Source: an uncultured Ralstonia sp. (lineage in GTDB: Bacteria; Pseudomonadota; Gammaproteobacteria; Burkholderiales; Burkholderiaceae). Taken from it: a DNA stretch of 64,000 bases. This document shows positions 8,706-17,408 of this stretch, in pieces (positions within the stretch are counted from its first letter, which is position 1; every line of letters starts with the position of its first letter). A program made the translations under genes and the position numbers. The DNA lies in the NCBI GenBank assembly GCA_913056305.1, contig CAJXMR010000005.1, positions 1 through 64,000 of the forward strand, in the 5' to 3' direction. The notes below the pieces were generated by a model, which was not told the DNA's origin, did not search any database, and was given only the letters and a program-made list of their open reading frames with translations.

Positions 8706-9590
8706 ATGGTGGCTGCGTCTGCGGTGGAATCGCCGGTATCGGTCGGATGGATTGGCGCGGGGCGGCTGGCGCGCGCGCTGGCGGAGCGCGCGCACCGCGC
8801 GGGCGTACGCAGCGTAGCGGTCGCGAGCCGGACGCAGACGCATGCGGCCGCGCTGGCTCAGGTGCTGGCGGCACAGCCGCTCGACGCGCAAGGCGTGGCC
8901 GACCGCGCGGACTGGGTCTTCATCACCGTGCCGGACGATGCGATCGCTGCGGTGGCGGCGAGCGTGCGGTGGCGGCCGGGCCAGCTCGTCATCCATTGCA
9001 GCGGCGCAAGCGAACGCGACGTGCTGGAGCTCGCGCGGCAGGCCGGCGCCGCCACGGCCAGCTTCCATCCGCTCTTCCTCTTTGCGGGCCTGCCGGACGA
9101 TGCCGAGCGCCTGGGCGGCGCCTCCATCGCCATCGATGCCGATGCGCCGCACGACGCCGCGCTGGCCGATCTGGCCCGCCGGCTCGACTGCAAACCGCTG
9201 CGCGTGCGCGCCGGCCAGCGCGCGCTGTACCACGCGGGCGCCAACTACGCCGCCAGCTTCCTGCTGTGCGCGCTGCACGAGGCGGCCACGCTATGGCAAG
9301 CCGCCGGTATCGACCGCGATGACGCCATCGCCGCCATGTGGCCGCTGGTGGACGGCACCCTGGCCGCCGCGCGTGCGCGTGGTCTGACTGGGGCGCTGTC
9401 TGGGCCGGTTTCGCGTGGCGATGGCGGCGTGATCGATCGCCACGTGCAGGCGCTGGATGCGCTCGGCGCCGACCATGCCGCGCTGTACGCCGCGCTCACG
9501 CGTCGCGCCCTGGCCCTGGCCGCCGAGCGCGGCAATCCTCCGGCAGCGGTCCTTGAGGACCTCGCGGCACGCCTGCCCGGAACGCAATAG
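8706..9590 (+). CDS. Rossmann-fold DUF2520 oxidoreductase
   Basis: 294 residues. The N-terminal half is an NAD(P)-binding Rossmann domain (VGWIGAGRLARALAERA) similar to pyrroline-5-carboxylate reductase/6PGDH enzymes. The C-terminal half is the helical DUF2520 domain (ALYHAGANYAASFLLCALHE). The substrate of the family is not established. The ATG at 8706 is preferred to two GTG codons at 8697/8700 because AGGTGG sits 5 bases ahead of it. It is followed 90 bases later by a transporter gene on the same strand. Confidence 0.85.
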   Translation: MVAASAVESPVSVGWIGAGRLARALAERAHRAGVRSVAVASRTQTHAAALAQVLAAQPLDAQGVADRADWVFITVPDDAIAAVAASVRWRPGQLVIHCSGASERDVLELARQAGAATASFHPLFLFAGLPDDAERLGGASIAIDADAPHDAALADLARRLDCKPLRVRAGQRALYHAGANYAASFLLCALHEAATLWQAAGIDRDDAIAAMWPLVDGTLAAARARGLTGALSGPVSRGDGGVIDRHVQALDALGADHAALYAALTRRALALAAERGNPPAAVLEDLAARLPGTQ

Positions 9591-9680
9591 CAATTCCGGC
9601 AGCGTGGCGATTGGCGTGGCCGCATGCACCATTACGGCGCGCGCGTTACCATCGGCGGCTGATTTGCCTCCATTGCCGCC

Positions 9681-10904
9681 ATGTCCCGCCAACCGCAGCC
9701 CACCGCCTCTCCCCTCCATGACACTGCCAGTGTCCGCTCGACAAGCGCACTGGCCCTGTTGGTGGTGGGGCTCGTGCTGGTGGGGGTGAACCTGCGGCCA
9801 GCGCTGTCGAGCCTGTCACCGGTGCTCAAGCAGGTGGCGGCGGGGACCGGGCTGTCGGGCGCGACGGCTGGCCTGCTGACAACGCTGCCGGTGGTCTGCC
9901 TGGGCGTGTTCGCGCCGGCGGCTGCCGTGCTGGCCCGCCGTTTTGGCGCCGAACGCGCCGTGGGCGGGTTGCTGATTGCGCTGGCCGCGGGCATCGCCTT
10001 GCGCAGCGCGGGCGGCGTGGTGCCGCTGTTTGCCGGCACGCTGGCGGCAGGCGCATGCATCGGCGTGACGGGCATCCTGCTGCCGGGCATCCTCAAGCGC
10101 GATTTCGGCCGCCAGGCGGACCTGATGACCGGCGTCTACACCATGGCGCTGTGCCTGGGCGCGGCGGTTGCCGCGGGCGCGAGTGCGCCGCTGTCCGTAT
10201 GGCTCGGAGGCTGGCAACCGGCGCTGGCGTTCTGGGCCATTCCGGTGCTGCTCGCCTTTGTCGCCTGGTGGCCGCACATGCGGCATGCGCACGGCAAGGG
10301 CTCAGCCGCGCGCATCGAGCGTGTCTCGCTATGGAACAAGCCGATCGCGTGGCAGGTGACGCTGTACATGGGGCTGCAGTCGTCGCTGGCGTACTGCGTG
10401 TTCGGCTGGGTGCCGGTGATCCTGCAGGACCGCGGCCTGTCTGCCGTGCAGTCGGGCATGGTGGTGGCCGTGTCGATCATGGTGCAGCTCATCACCGCGT
10501 TGGGTGGACCCTTCGTGGCGCGGCTCGGGCGCGACCAGCGGCCCGCCGTGCTGCTGATGATGCTGATGTGCTGGGCTGGCCTGCTCGGCTGCCTGTATGC
10601 GCCGCTCTCCACGCTGTGGTGGTGGGCCGTGCTGCTGGGCCTGGGCCAGGGCGGCAACTTCAGCGTGGCGCTGTCGCTGATCGTGCTGCGCTCGGCAGAC
10701 GCGCGCGTGGCGGGCAGCCTGTCGGCGATGACGCAGGGCATTGGCTACACGGTGGCCGCAGCCGGGCCCTATCTGATGGGCGTGCTGCACGACCTGACCG
10801 GCAGCTGGGCGGTGATGGGCTGGCTGTTCAGCGCGATCGCGCTGGCGTCCATTACAGCGGGCATGCTGGCCGGCCGCAATCGCACGTTGCACGCCGACCA
10901 ATAG
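9681..10904 (+). CDS. CynX/NimT-family MFS transporter
   Basis: 407 residues with about 12 predicted membrane spans. The opening GVNLRPALSSLSPVLKQV is the hallmark of the CynX/NimT (cyanate permease-like) branch of the major facilitator superfamily. Members export or import small organic ions such as 2-nitroimidazole or cyanate, but specificity cannot be read here. No ribosome site stands out at the ATG. The next gene, tag, is convergent with a gap of only 18 bases. Confidence 0.88.
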   Translation: MSRQPQPTASPLHDTASVRSTSALALLVVGLVLVGVNLRPALSSLSPVLKQVAAGTGLSGATAGLLTTLPVVCLGVFAPAAAVLARRFGAERAVGGLLIALAAGIALRSAGGVVPLFAGTLAAGACIGVTGILLPGILKRDFGRQADLMTGVYTMALCLGAAVAAGASAPLSVWLGGWQPALAFWAIPVLLAFVAWWPHMRHAHGKGSAARIERVSLWNKPIAWQVTLYMGLQSSLAYCVFGWVPVILQDRGLSAVQSGMVVAVSIMVQLITALGGPFVARLGRDQRPAVLLMMLMCWAGLLGCLYAPLSTLWWWAVLLGLGQGGNFSVALSLIVLRSADARVAGSLSAMTQGIGYTVAAAGPYLMGVLHDLTGSWAVMGWLFSAIALASITAGMLAGRNRTLHADQ

Positions 10905-10922
10905 GCACCCATCAGGCGCCCG

Positions 10923-11492
10923 TTATTTCGCCTTCTTCGATTTGCCGGCCCGGAAGCAGCCGGCTTCGTGGTCGTCCACCATCCCGGTCGCCTGCATGAA
11001 GGCGTAGCAGATGGTCGGGCCGACGAACTTGAAGCCGCGTGCAATGAGCGCCTTACTCATCGCCTTGGAGGTATCGGTGGCGGCGGGCGCGTCACGGTAG
11101 CTCTCCCAGCGATTGACCACCGGCTTGCCGCCGACGAAGCCCCACAGGAACGCATCGAGCGAGCCCACTTCGTCCTGCACCTCCAGCACCTTGCGCGCGT
11201 TGATGACGGCCGCCTCCACCTTGGCGCGGTTGCGCACGATGCCGGGGTCGGCGAGCAGCTTCTCGATGCGCGCGGGCGTGAAACGCGCCACCCGCGCCGG
11301 GTCAAACCCGTCGAACACCCCCTGGTAGCGCGCCCGCTTGCGCAGGATGGTCTGCCAGGACAGCCCGGCCTGCGCGCCTTCGAGCACGAGCATCTCGTAG
11401 AGATGGCGATCGTCGTGCGAGGGCGTGCCCCATTCGGTGTCGTGGTACGCGATCATCAGCGGGTCGTCGTTGACCCAGCAGCAGCGGGACAT
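10923..11492 (-). CDS. tag: DNA-3-methyladenine glycosylase I
   Basis: 189 residues, the normal Tag length. It removes 3-methyladenine from alkylated DNA. The zinc-binding set known for E. coli Tag is conserved: Cys4, His17 and a C-terminal His-x3-Cys (DDHEAGC). The segment AQAGLSWQTILRKR matches the catalytic helix. The start at 11492 has AGGAGA 6 bases upstream. It lies 34 bases after the marR gene on the same strand and may be co-transcribed with it. Confidence 0.95.
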   Translation of the reverse strand: MSRCCWVNDDPLMIAYHDTEWGTPSHDDRHLYEMLVLEGAQAGLSWQTILRKRARYQGVFDGFDPARVARFTPARIEKLLADPGIVRNRAKVEAAVINARKVLEVQDEVGSLDAFLWGFVGGKPVVNRWESYRDAPAATDTSKAMSKALIARGFKFVGPTICYAFMQATGMVDDHEAGCFRAGKSKKAK

Positions 11493-11526
11493 GCGAAGTC
11501 TCCTGAATCTGCGCGGCTGAACGCAG

Positions 11527-12021
11527 TCAGCGCGCTTCGGCTTGATCGGTCTGGCCTGCAGCCGGAGCGCCGGCCGCACCCGGCAACAGCGGCACCTCAG
11601 CGATGCGCGCCTCGATCTGGGCCAACGCCTCGGACAGCGCGTGCACGAGATCGTCGGGCAACCCGTCGAGCGTGGCATTGAGGAAAGCGACACGGCGCGG
11701 CATGCATTCGAGCACGATCGCCAGGCCGGCATCGGACAGGGAGACGTTGGTCAGGCGGTTGTCGCGCGCGTCGGTGGTGCGTTCAATCCAGCCGAGCTGG
11801 TCGAGCACCTTGAGCTGGCGGGTGAGCGCGCCGGGGTCCATCTGCAGGCGCTCGGCCAGCTGCTTCTGGGCGAGGCCGCCGCCGGACTGGTCGTGCAGCG
11901 CCAGCAGGATGCGCCAGCGTGGCATGGGCTGGCCGACGTGCACCTCGAAGGCGGCCATGAACGCACGGTAGGTGCGGCCGAACTGGTGCATGACGGCGAA
12001 GCGTTCGCGTTCAGAGGTCAT
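11527..12021 (-). CDS. MarR-family transcriptional regulator
   Basis: 164 residues with a winged helix: QKQLAERLQMDPGALTRQLKVL is the recognition region and TTDARDNRLTNVSLSD is the wing with the family DxRxxR-like motif. MarR proteins usually repress a neighbouring efflux gene and release it on binding an aromatic ligand. The upstream MFS gene on the same strand is the obvious target, and a palindromic site precedes that gene. The C-terminal tail is Ala/Pro-rich and probably disordered. Confidence 0.9.
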   Translation of the reverse strand: MTSERERFAVMHQFGRTYRAFMAAFEVHVGQPMPRWRILLALHDQSGGGLAQKQLAERLQMDPGALTRQLKVLDQLGWIERTTDARDNRLTNVSLSDAGLAIVLECMPRRVAFLNATLDGLPDDLVHALSEALAQIEARIAEVPLLPGAAGAPAAGQTDQAEAR

Positions 12022-12144
12022 CGATCAGGCGTGAAATTGCGGGAATGCGCGCATCGTAACCGGTTCGGGTCACGAACGTCTTAGAAACGCTGTCAAGATG
12101 ATGTGAAGTCATTTCGCCGGCCTAGCGCCGCTGGACCGCTGGGA

Positions 12145-13755
12145 TCACCTTGAGCGCGTTGCTGAGTCCGTGTGTTGGACGGGCTCCACGTGATGCAGCA
12201 CCACCGGCGGCACCCGGCGCACGCGCCACAGGCCGATGGCCGCCACCACCGTCGCCGCGATCAGGCCAATGTGGATCGCGCCCACCAGCACATGGCGCGC
12301 CACCTCGAGCAGCGCGGCGCCGTCGTGGCCGGCCGCGTGCATCTGCGCGAGCAAGGCGGTCTGCGCTTCATGGTCAATGAGAATTTCCGGATCGGACAGG
12401 CGGTGCAGCCACTGCGTCGCATTATCGGCGCGCAGGGCATCGCCCACGCCGGAGGCAAAGCGCTCGCTGACCAGCGTGCCGACCAGCGCGGTGCCCACCA
12501 TGCCGCCCACCATGCGCAGCGATTGCAGCAGCGCCGTGGCGATACCCAAATGCGCGCGGCCGGCGCTCTGCTGGGCAAACACCGTCAGGTTGGGCAGCAC
12601 GAAGCCAAGGCCCAGGCCCGCCAGCAGCATCAGGAAGGTGAGCATCCCATGCGACGTCGTGCGCGACGAGACCGACATGCCGGCCAGCGCCAGCGTCAGC
12701 AGCACGAAGCCCGCGTACAGCATGACATTGGGCTTGGGAATGCGCGTGACGATGCGCCCGTTGATGATGCTGCCCAGCGTGATGCACACCACCAGCGGCG
12801 TGATGACCAGCCCCGCCTCCTGCGGCGACATACCGAAGCCGCCCTGGAACAGCAGCGGCGCATAGAACAGCACCGCGAACATCGAGAACCCCGACAGCAT
12901 CGCCAGCATGAACAGCGCTGCCAGCGACGGGTTGCGCAGCATGTCGAATGGCAGCAGCGGCTGCTCGGCACGTTGTTCCCACCACCACAGGCCCACAAAG
13001 GCCACCACCGACAGCACCAGCCAGCCCAGCATCGGCAGCGACAAGCCATGGCGCGGCAGCCATTCAACGAAGAGCTGCAGCGCGCCCAGCGCCACGGTGA
13101 TCAGCACCGCGCCCTGCCAGTCCAGGCGGATGCGGCCAACGTGCGCGTTCTGGCGCAGATGCGGCAGGAAGCGCCAGGCAAACCACAGCCCCAGCACGCC
13201 AAACGGCACGTTCACGTAGAACACCGAGCGCCAGCCAAACGCCTGCGTCATCCACCCGCCCAGCGTCGGGCCGATGGCATTGGCGATGCCGAACGAGGCA
13301 CTGAGCATCACCTGCCAGCGCAAACGTACGCGCGCGTCGGGAAACAGATCGGGAATACAGGCATAGGCCGTGCCGACCAGCATGCCGCCGCCGATGCCCT
13401 GCAGCGCGCGCGACCACACCAGGAAGGTCATGCTGCCCGCCATGCCACACATCACGGAGGCGAGCGTAAAGACCACGATGGAGGCGATCACGAACGGCTT
13501 GCGCCCGTAGAAATCGCCCAGCCGTCCAAAGATCGGCACGGTCACGACGGACGTCAGCAGATAGGACGTCGCCACCCACGCATAGAGCTCGAAGCCCTTG
13601 AGCTCAGCCACCACTGTTGGCAGCGCGGTGCCGACCACGGTCTGGTCCAGCGCCACCAGCACGACGACAAAGCAGATGCCGAGCATCGCCAGCAGCGATT
13701 CCTTGAACGGCAAGACCTGGGTATGGGAATGCGGTAGCGCGGTGTGGACGGCCAT
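12145..13755 (-). CDS. DHA2-type (EmrB-like) MFS efflux transporter
   Basis: 536 residues, predicted 14 membrane spans. Motif A appears as GRLGDFYGRKP in loop 2-3 and the TM5 region as GPTLGGWMTQAFGWR. The large loop late in the protein and the 14-span plan fit the drug:H+ antiporter-2 group. The start at 13755 is chosen because a palindromic operator-like sequence occupies the upstream codons. An alternative ATG at 13800 would put that site inside the gene. It probably forms a unit with marR and tag downstream. Confidence 0.88.
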   Translation of the reverse strand: MAVHTALPHSHTQVLPFKESLLAMLGICFVVVLVALDQTVVGTALPTVVAELKGFELYAWVATSYLLTSVVTVPIFGRLGDFYGRKPFVIASIVVFTLASVMCGMAGSMTFLVWSRALQGIGGGMLVGTAYACIPDLFPDARVRLRWQVMLSASFGIANAIGPTLGGWMTQAFGWRSVFYVNVPFGVLGLWFAWRFLPHLRQNAHVGRIRLDWQGAVLITVALGALQLFVEWLPRHGLSLPMLGWLVLSVVAFVGLWWWEQRAEQPLLPFDMLRNPSLAALFMLAMLSGFSMFAVLFYAPLLFQGGFGMSPQEAGLVITPLVVCITLGSIINGRIVTRIPKPNVMLYAGFVLLTLALAGMSVSSRTTSHGMLTFLMLLAGLGLGFVLPNLTVFAQQSAGRAHLGIATALLQSLRMVGGMVGTALVGTLVSERFASGVGDALRADNATQWLHRLSDPEILIDHEAQTALLAQMHAAGHDGAALLEVARHVLVGAIHIGLIAATVVAAIGLWRVRRVPPVVLHHVEPVQHTDSATRSR

Positions 13756-13770
13756 GGCGGGGGAGACAAA

Positions 13771-13800
13771 TGATACATCAACGATTGATGCGTCAATCAT
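13771..13800. promoter_or_regulatory. Candidate MarR operator
   Basis: The stretch contains TGAT-AC-ATCA next to GATTGA-TGCG-TCAATC, two overlapping-style inverted repeats rich in TTGAT/ATCAA half-sites typical of MarR boxes. It ends 16 bases before the chosen start of the DHA2 transporter gene. Control by the MarR protein encoded downstream is inferred. Confidence 0.45.
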
Positions 13801-13832
13801 TAGTCTACCGGAATCACTGACGTTCTGCTGGC

Positions 13833-13945
13833 GAGTGATCGCTAAAAATAAAGTCGGTCGGATGAAAATAAAGTCTGTCGGAGCGCCAGCGGGTGGGCGG
13901 CCATATGACACGTTGCTCAGCACAATACCCGGCAATGAGAGCTAA
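13833..13945 (+). repeat. Left cassette end (copy 1)
   Basis: It starts GAGTGATCGCTAAAAATAAAG and carries two tip motifs, AGTCGGTC at 13852 and AGTCTGTC at 13872, exactly 20 bases apart. It then runs into GGAGCGCCAGCGG and on to a GCAATGAGAGC-like stretch. The same sequence, with only one of the two tip motifs, recurs at 28964-29060. It marks the junction between the DHA2 transporter promoter and the nitrilase region. Confidence 0.65.
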
Positions 13946-14295
13946 TTGCCCTCCCCCTTTAGTTAGGATCCTTTGTTCAGCTGTACCGTTAGAGAACCCA
14001 AGGTAGTCCATACCGCACTTCTGACAGCACAAAGCCCAATCCCCCGATGCTTCAATCATGGCGGCCAGCACTCCTTTTGTAGTCGCTTGGCCTAGCGCAG
14101 CAACGCCCCTCAACTGCTCATGCTTCCGTCGGGTGGCGCCGAAACATGACCTCCTCCCCACCGGCCTGACCGAGATGCTGGTCATGTCATTGCTGGTCGT
14201 CCGAGCTGTTCCACGATTTTTGGGTATCTCTGTGCATCGACTTCGCTCTGCGCTTCCCCAGACAATGGGTCTAGTTGCAACCGAATGGCGCACCG
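13946..14295. other. Region without a recognised gene before nitrilase 1
   Basis: 350 bases between the left end and the first nitrilase gene. A leftward open frame crosses it and the left end, but it has no family signature and runs through the repeat, so I do not call it. No ribosome site or operator stands out near the nitrilase start. Confidence 0.5.
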
Positions 14296-15369
14296 ATGAA
14301 AACCTACCCTGCATTTCGGGCGGCGGCCTGTCACGTCGCCCCGTATTACTTCGACACGCCGCGCACGATCGACAAGGCTTGCGCCTTGATCGCGGAGGCT
14401 GCCAGCCATGGTGCTGCACTCGTCGCGTTCCCCGAGGCCTTCGTGTCATGCTTCCCCGTCTGGTCGGGCGTCTATGCCCCCGTCGACGTACATAATTTCT
14501 TCCATCGGCTGGCCTCGAGTGCAATCGAAGTTCCCGGGCCAGAGGTACGGCAGCTGCAGGAGGCTGCTCGCCGCCACGGTGTCGTCGTGTCGATTGGCAT
14601 CAATGAGGGGACGCCAATCAGTCCAGCGTGCATTTGGGACACCAATTTGCTCATTGGCGAGGACGGCCGTTTGCTCAATCGGCACCGCAAACTGGTGCCG
14701 ACGTATTGGGAAAAGCTGACTTGGGCCAATGGCGATGGCAGTGGATTGCGCGTGGTCGACACGTCCGTCGGCCGCGTCGGCGCACTCGTCTGCGGCGAAA
14801 ACACGAACTCGCTTGCCAGATTCGCGCTGCTGGCCCAAGGCGAAAGCGTCCACATCTCGTCCTTTTCTCCGCGCTGGCCAACTCACCCGCCCGGAGAGTC
14901 TGGCTATGACCTCGAAGGCGCCATTCGCTTGCGTGCAGGGGCGCATGCATTCGAGGGCAAGGTATTCAACATTGTCGCTTCCGGATTTTTGCCGTCGCAG
15001 GCTATCGACCTTGTCGCCCGCGACAACCCACGTGCGCGGCAACTGCTGGAGGAGTCACCGAAGAGCGTCTCGATGATTTTCGGTCCTGATGGCCGAGTCA
15101 TCAGCGACACGCTGCGCGACGACGAGGGCATCGTGTACGCTGATATTGACCTCGCCCGTTGTGTGGTGCCCAAGCAGTTCCAGGATGTAGTGGGCTACTA
15201 CAACCGCTTCGACGTCTTCAATCTGCAGGTCAATCGTCGTGCACTCACCCCCGCAGGATTCGCAGACGATGCCTCAACGTTGCACGCCAACGACGTGCTT
15301 TACGCACCCTACACGCCCGATGGCGATACTTACGGCCAAAGCAATGAGCCCGTACACAGCAGTCTTTGA
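14296..15369 (+). CDS. Nitrilase-superfamily enzyme (aliphatic nitrilase-like)
   Basis: 357 residues, typical for nitrile-cleaving nitrilases. The catalytic triad is Glu47 (FPEAF), Lys132 (RHRKL) and Cys166 (LVCGENTN). The WEKLTWANGDGSG segment after the lysine and the CGEN motif favour a true nitrilase or cyanide hydratase over an amidase. The reaction would be nitrile plus water to carboxylate and ammonia. ATG 14296 is used, although an in-frame TTG at 14275 is possible and neither has a clear ribosome site. It leads a run with a threonine aldolase-type gene 10 bases downstream and a phzF gene, suggesting one amino-nitrile or amino-acid pathway. Confidence 0.88.
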   Translation: MKTYPAFRAAACHVAPYYFDTPRTIDKACALIAEAASHGAALVAFPEAFVSCFPVWSGVYAPVDVHNFFHRLASSAIEVPGPEVRQLQEAARRHGVVVSIGINEGTPISPACIWDTNLLIGEDGRLLNRHRKLVPTYWEKLTWANGDGSGLRVVDTSVGRVGALVCGENTNSLARFALLAQGESVHISSFSPRWPTHPPGESGYDLEGAIRLRAGAHAFEGKVFNIVASGFLPSQAIDLVARDNPRARQLLEESPKSVSMIFGPDGRVISDTLRDDEGIVYADIDLARCVVPKQFQDVVGYYNRFDVFNLQVNRRALTPAGFADDASTLHANDVLYAPYTPDGDTYGQSNEPVHSSL

Positions 15370-15379
15370 TGACCACGCG

Positions 15380-16417
15380 ATGATTGACCTCTACAGCGAC
15401 ACAAAGACAAAGCCCACCACAGGCATGCGCGAGGCAATGGCTTCTGCCGTGGTGGGCGACGAGCAGGCGGACGAAGATCCGACCACGCGAGCACTGTGCG
15501 CGCACGTCGCGTCGTTACTAGGATATGAGGCCGCACTCTTCATGCCTTCGGGAACGATGTGCAATCTTGTCGCCACGCTCGTGCATACGCGCCCTGGCGA
15601 CGAACTTATCGCCGACGCCGGCGCACACATCTGCGCGACCGAAGGTGCTGGCGCGTCGGCAATTGCAGGTGTGGCTATCGCCCCCCTCACGACGCGCAAT
15701 GGGGTGTTTTCCGCAGAGCAGTGTCGCTCAGCAATCCGAGTGCCGTCCCGAACGGCACCAAGATCTGCAATGGTATCGGTCGAGCAAACGACCAACTTCA
15801 GCGGTGGCGCTGTTTGGCCAATCTGTACGCTCAGAGCGGTTCGCGATGTCGCACACGACGCGAGCCTTTTCACTCACATCGACGGTGCGCGCTTGCTCAA
15901 CGCATCGGCGGCCACTGGAATCGCTCCCGCCGAATACACGGCAGGCTGGCATAGTGCGTGGATCGATTTCAGCAAGGGCCTGGGTTGTCCCGTTGGCGCC
16001 GTACTGTGCGGAAGCGAAGATTTTATCCAGGATGCGTGGACGTGGAAGTACCGGCTTGGTGGCGCTATGCGTCAGTCGGGTGTTCTTGCTGCAGCCGCGC
16101 TCTATGCGCTTGAACATCATGTTGAGCGACTTGCAGACGATCATGCGAACGCGAAGCTGATTGCCGGCCTGCTTGCGAATAGTCCCTACTTTGCTCTCGA
16201 TACGGATCCGCCGCAGTCAAACATACTGCTCTTTCGCGTGCAGAACCTGCGGATCGATGTGCGAGCATTCGCGGACCATGTACTTGCACGCGGGGTACGG
16301 GTGCGGGTGCTCGACGACGGCAGGATTCGCGCGACGACACATCTGGATGTGATGCGCGAATCGTGTGAACTGGCAGCAGCCACGCTTATCTCTGTCGCAG
16401 AGGAATGGACTTCATAG
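15380..16417 (+). CDS. Threonine aldolase-family PLP enzyme
   Basis: 345 residues. MIDLYSDTKTKPT at the start is the classic N terminus of low-specificity L-threonine aldolases, which is why ATG 15380 is chosen over ATG 15344. The PLP lysine lies in WIDFSKGLGCPVGA. The enzyme should cleave beta-hydroxy amino acids to glycine and an aldehyde; related beta-eliminating lyases share the fold. The beginning sits 10 bases after the nitrilase stop and the end overlaps phzF by 13 bases, so the three genes are one operon. Confidence 0.87.
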   Translation: MIDLYSDTKTKPTTGMREAMASAVVGDEQADEDPTTRALCAHVASLLGYEAALFMPSGTMCNLVATLVHTRPGDELIADAGAHICATEGAGASAIAGVAIAPLTTRNGVFSAEQCRSAIRVPSRTAPRSAMVSVEQTTNFSGGAVWPICTLRAVRDVAHDASLFTHIDGARLLNASAATGIAPAEYTAGWHSAWIDFSKGLGCPVGAVLCGSEDFIQDAWTWKYRLGGAMRQSGVLAAAALYALEHHVERLADDHANAKLIAGLLANSPYFALDTDPPQSNILLFRVQNLRIDVRAFADHVLARGVRVRVLDDGRIRATTHLDVMRESCELAAATLISVAEEWTS

Positions 16418-17295
16418 AGAGCGCTGGCGCCAAACTCTTTCTCGTTGATGTATTCACTCGGCGTGCATTGCGGGGCAATCCCGTAGCCGTAGTGATCCCG
16501 CAGACTGAACCGGACGCCGGTACGATGCAAGCGGTCGCCGAGTGGATCGGAATGCCGGAAACCGTCTTCGTGATGCCACACGTGGCCGATGTGCGTGCCG
16601 ATTACCGAGTGCGCATCTGGTCCCCCATGCGGGAGCTCCCGTTCGCAGGGCACCCATCCATCGGCGCCGCGCGTGTCCTGATTTCGAAGGGCATCGCAGT
16701 GCCTCATGACGGGGGGCTGCTGCAAGAATGCCCGATGGGCCTGGTACCGATGCGCACGTGTGATGCGTCCTCCGGGCGCATCGCGTTCGAAACACCCGCG
16801 CCGCGCGTCATACCGTTTGGTGTGGACGATACTCGCGCCGTGACAGCGGCACTTGGAGCCGATGCCGCTGGTTGCGCCGTCTCGTTCGTGGACGCTGGTG
16901 CGCGCTGGCTTGTTGCGCTGTTCGACCGCCCGGACGCTATCGATCGTCTGACGCCTGACCTGCGTTCCATCGACGGCCTAAGCCGCGTTCACGATGTCTC
17001 GGGCATCACCGTCGTTGCGCGCACCGATCGCGCAGACGCACACTATGAACTGCGCTCGTTTGCGCCAGCCATCGGGGTTGCCGAAGACGCTGCGTGCGGA
17101 GGTGGAAATGCATGTGCGGCCGCTCTGATCGCGTCACGGAATGGATGGCGCGAAGGGTCGGCGAATGCCATAGCAACCCAAGGCCGTCATGTTGGCCGCG
17201 ACGCAAGCATCTATTGGCGTGGACCAGATGGCTTGAGACGGATCGAGATTGGCGGATTTGCCGTGATTGTCTCCGAAGGCAATCTTTGCCTTTAG
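16405..17295 (+). CDS. PhzF-family isomerase/epimerase-like protein
   Basis: 296 residues. Family marks are FLVDVFTRRALRGNPVAVV, the AEWIGMPETVFV segment with its conserved glutamate, PFAGHPSIGAA, and the second-domain GDE-like VAEDAACGGGNACAA. PhzF itself isomerises a phenazine precursor, but most family members have unknown substrates and act on small acids or amino acids. The gene overlaps the threonine aldolase-type gene by 13 bases. No other phenazine gene is present, so phenazine synthesis is not suggested. Confidence 0.88.
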   Translation: MDFIESAGAKLFLVDVFTRRALRGNPVAVVIPQTEPDAGTMQAVAEWIGMPETVFVMPHVADVRADYRVRIWSPMRELPFAGHPSIGAARVLISKGIAVPHDGGLLQECPMGLVPMRTCDASSGRIAFETPAPRVIPFGVDDTRAVTAALGADAAGCAVSFVDAGARWLVALFDRPDAIDRLTPDLRSIDGLSRVHDVSGITVVARTDRADAHYELRSFAPAIGVAEDAACGGGNACAAALIASRNGWREGSANAIATQGRHVGRDASIYWRGPDGLRRIEIGGFAVIVSEGNLCL

Positions 17296-17408
17296 TGGCG
17301 AGAGATGGAATCTGGCGCAACTTCTCGGCTTCACAAGAATGGCAGGCGATGTACCCACGATCGGTCGCTGAATCTTTGCATCGCGATACCAGCCCCACGC
17401 CACAGACA

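Noticed and set aside
12172..13737. A 521-codon rightward open frame
   Set aside because: It is antisense to the DHA2 transporter gene and has no domain of its own.
13814..14524. A 236-codon leftward frame over the left cassette end
   Set aside because: It runs through the repeat and into the nitrilase gene, and has no recognisable motif or ribosome site.
16405..17295. Phenazine biosynthesis from the PhzF-like gene
   Set aside because: No other phz gene is present, and PhzF-family proteins are common outside phenazine pathways.
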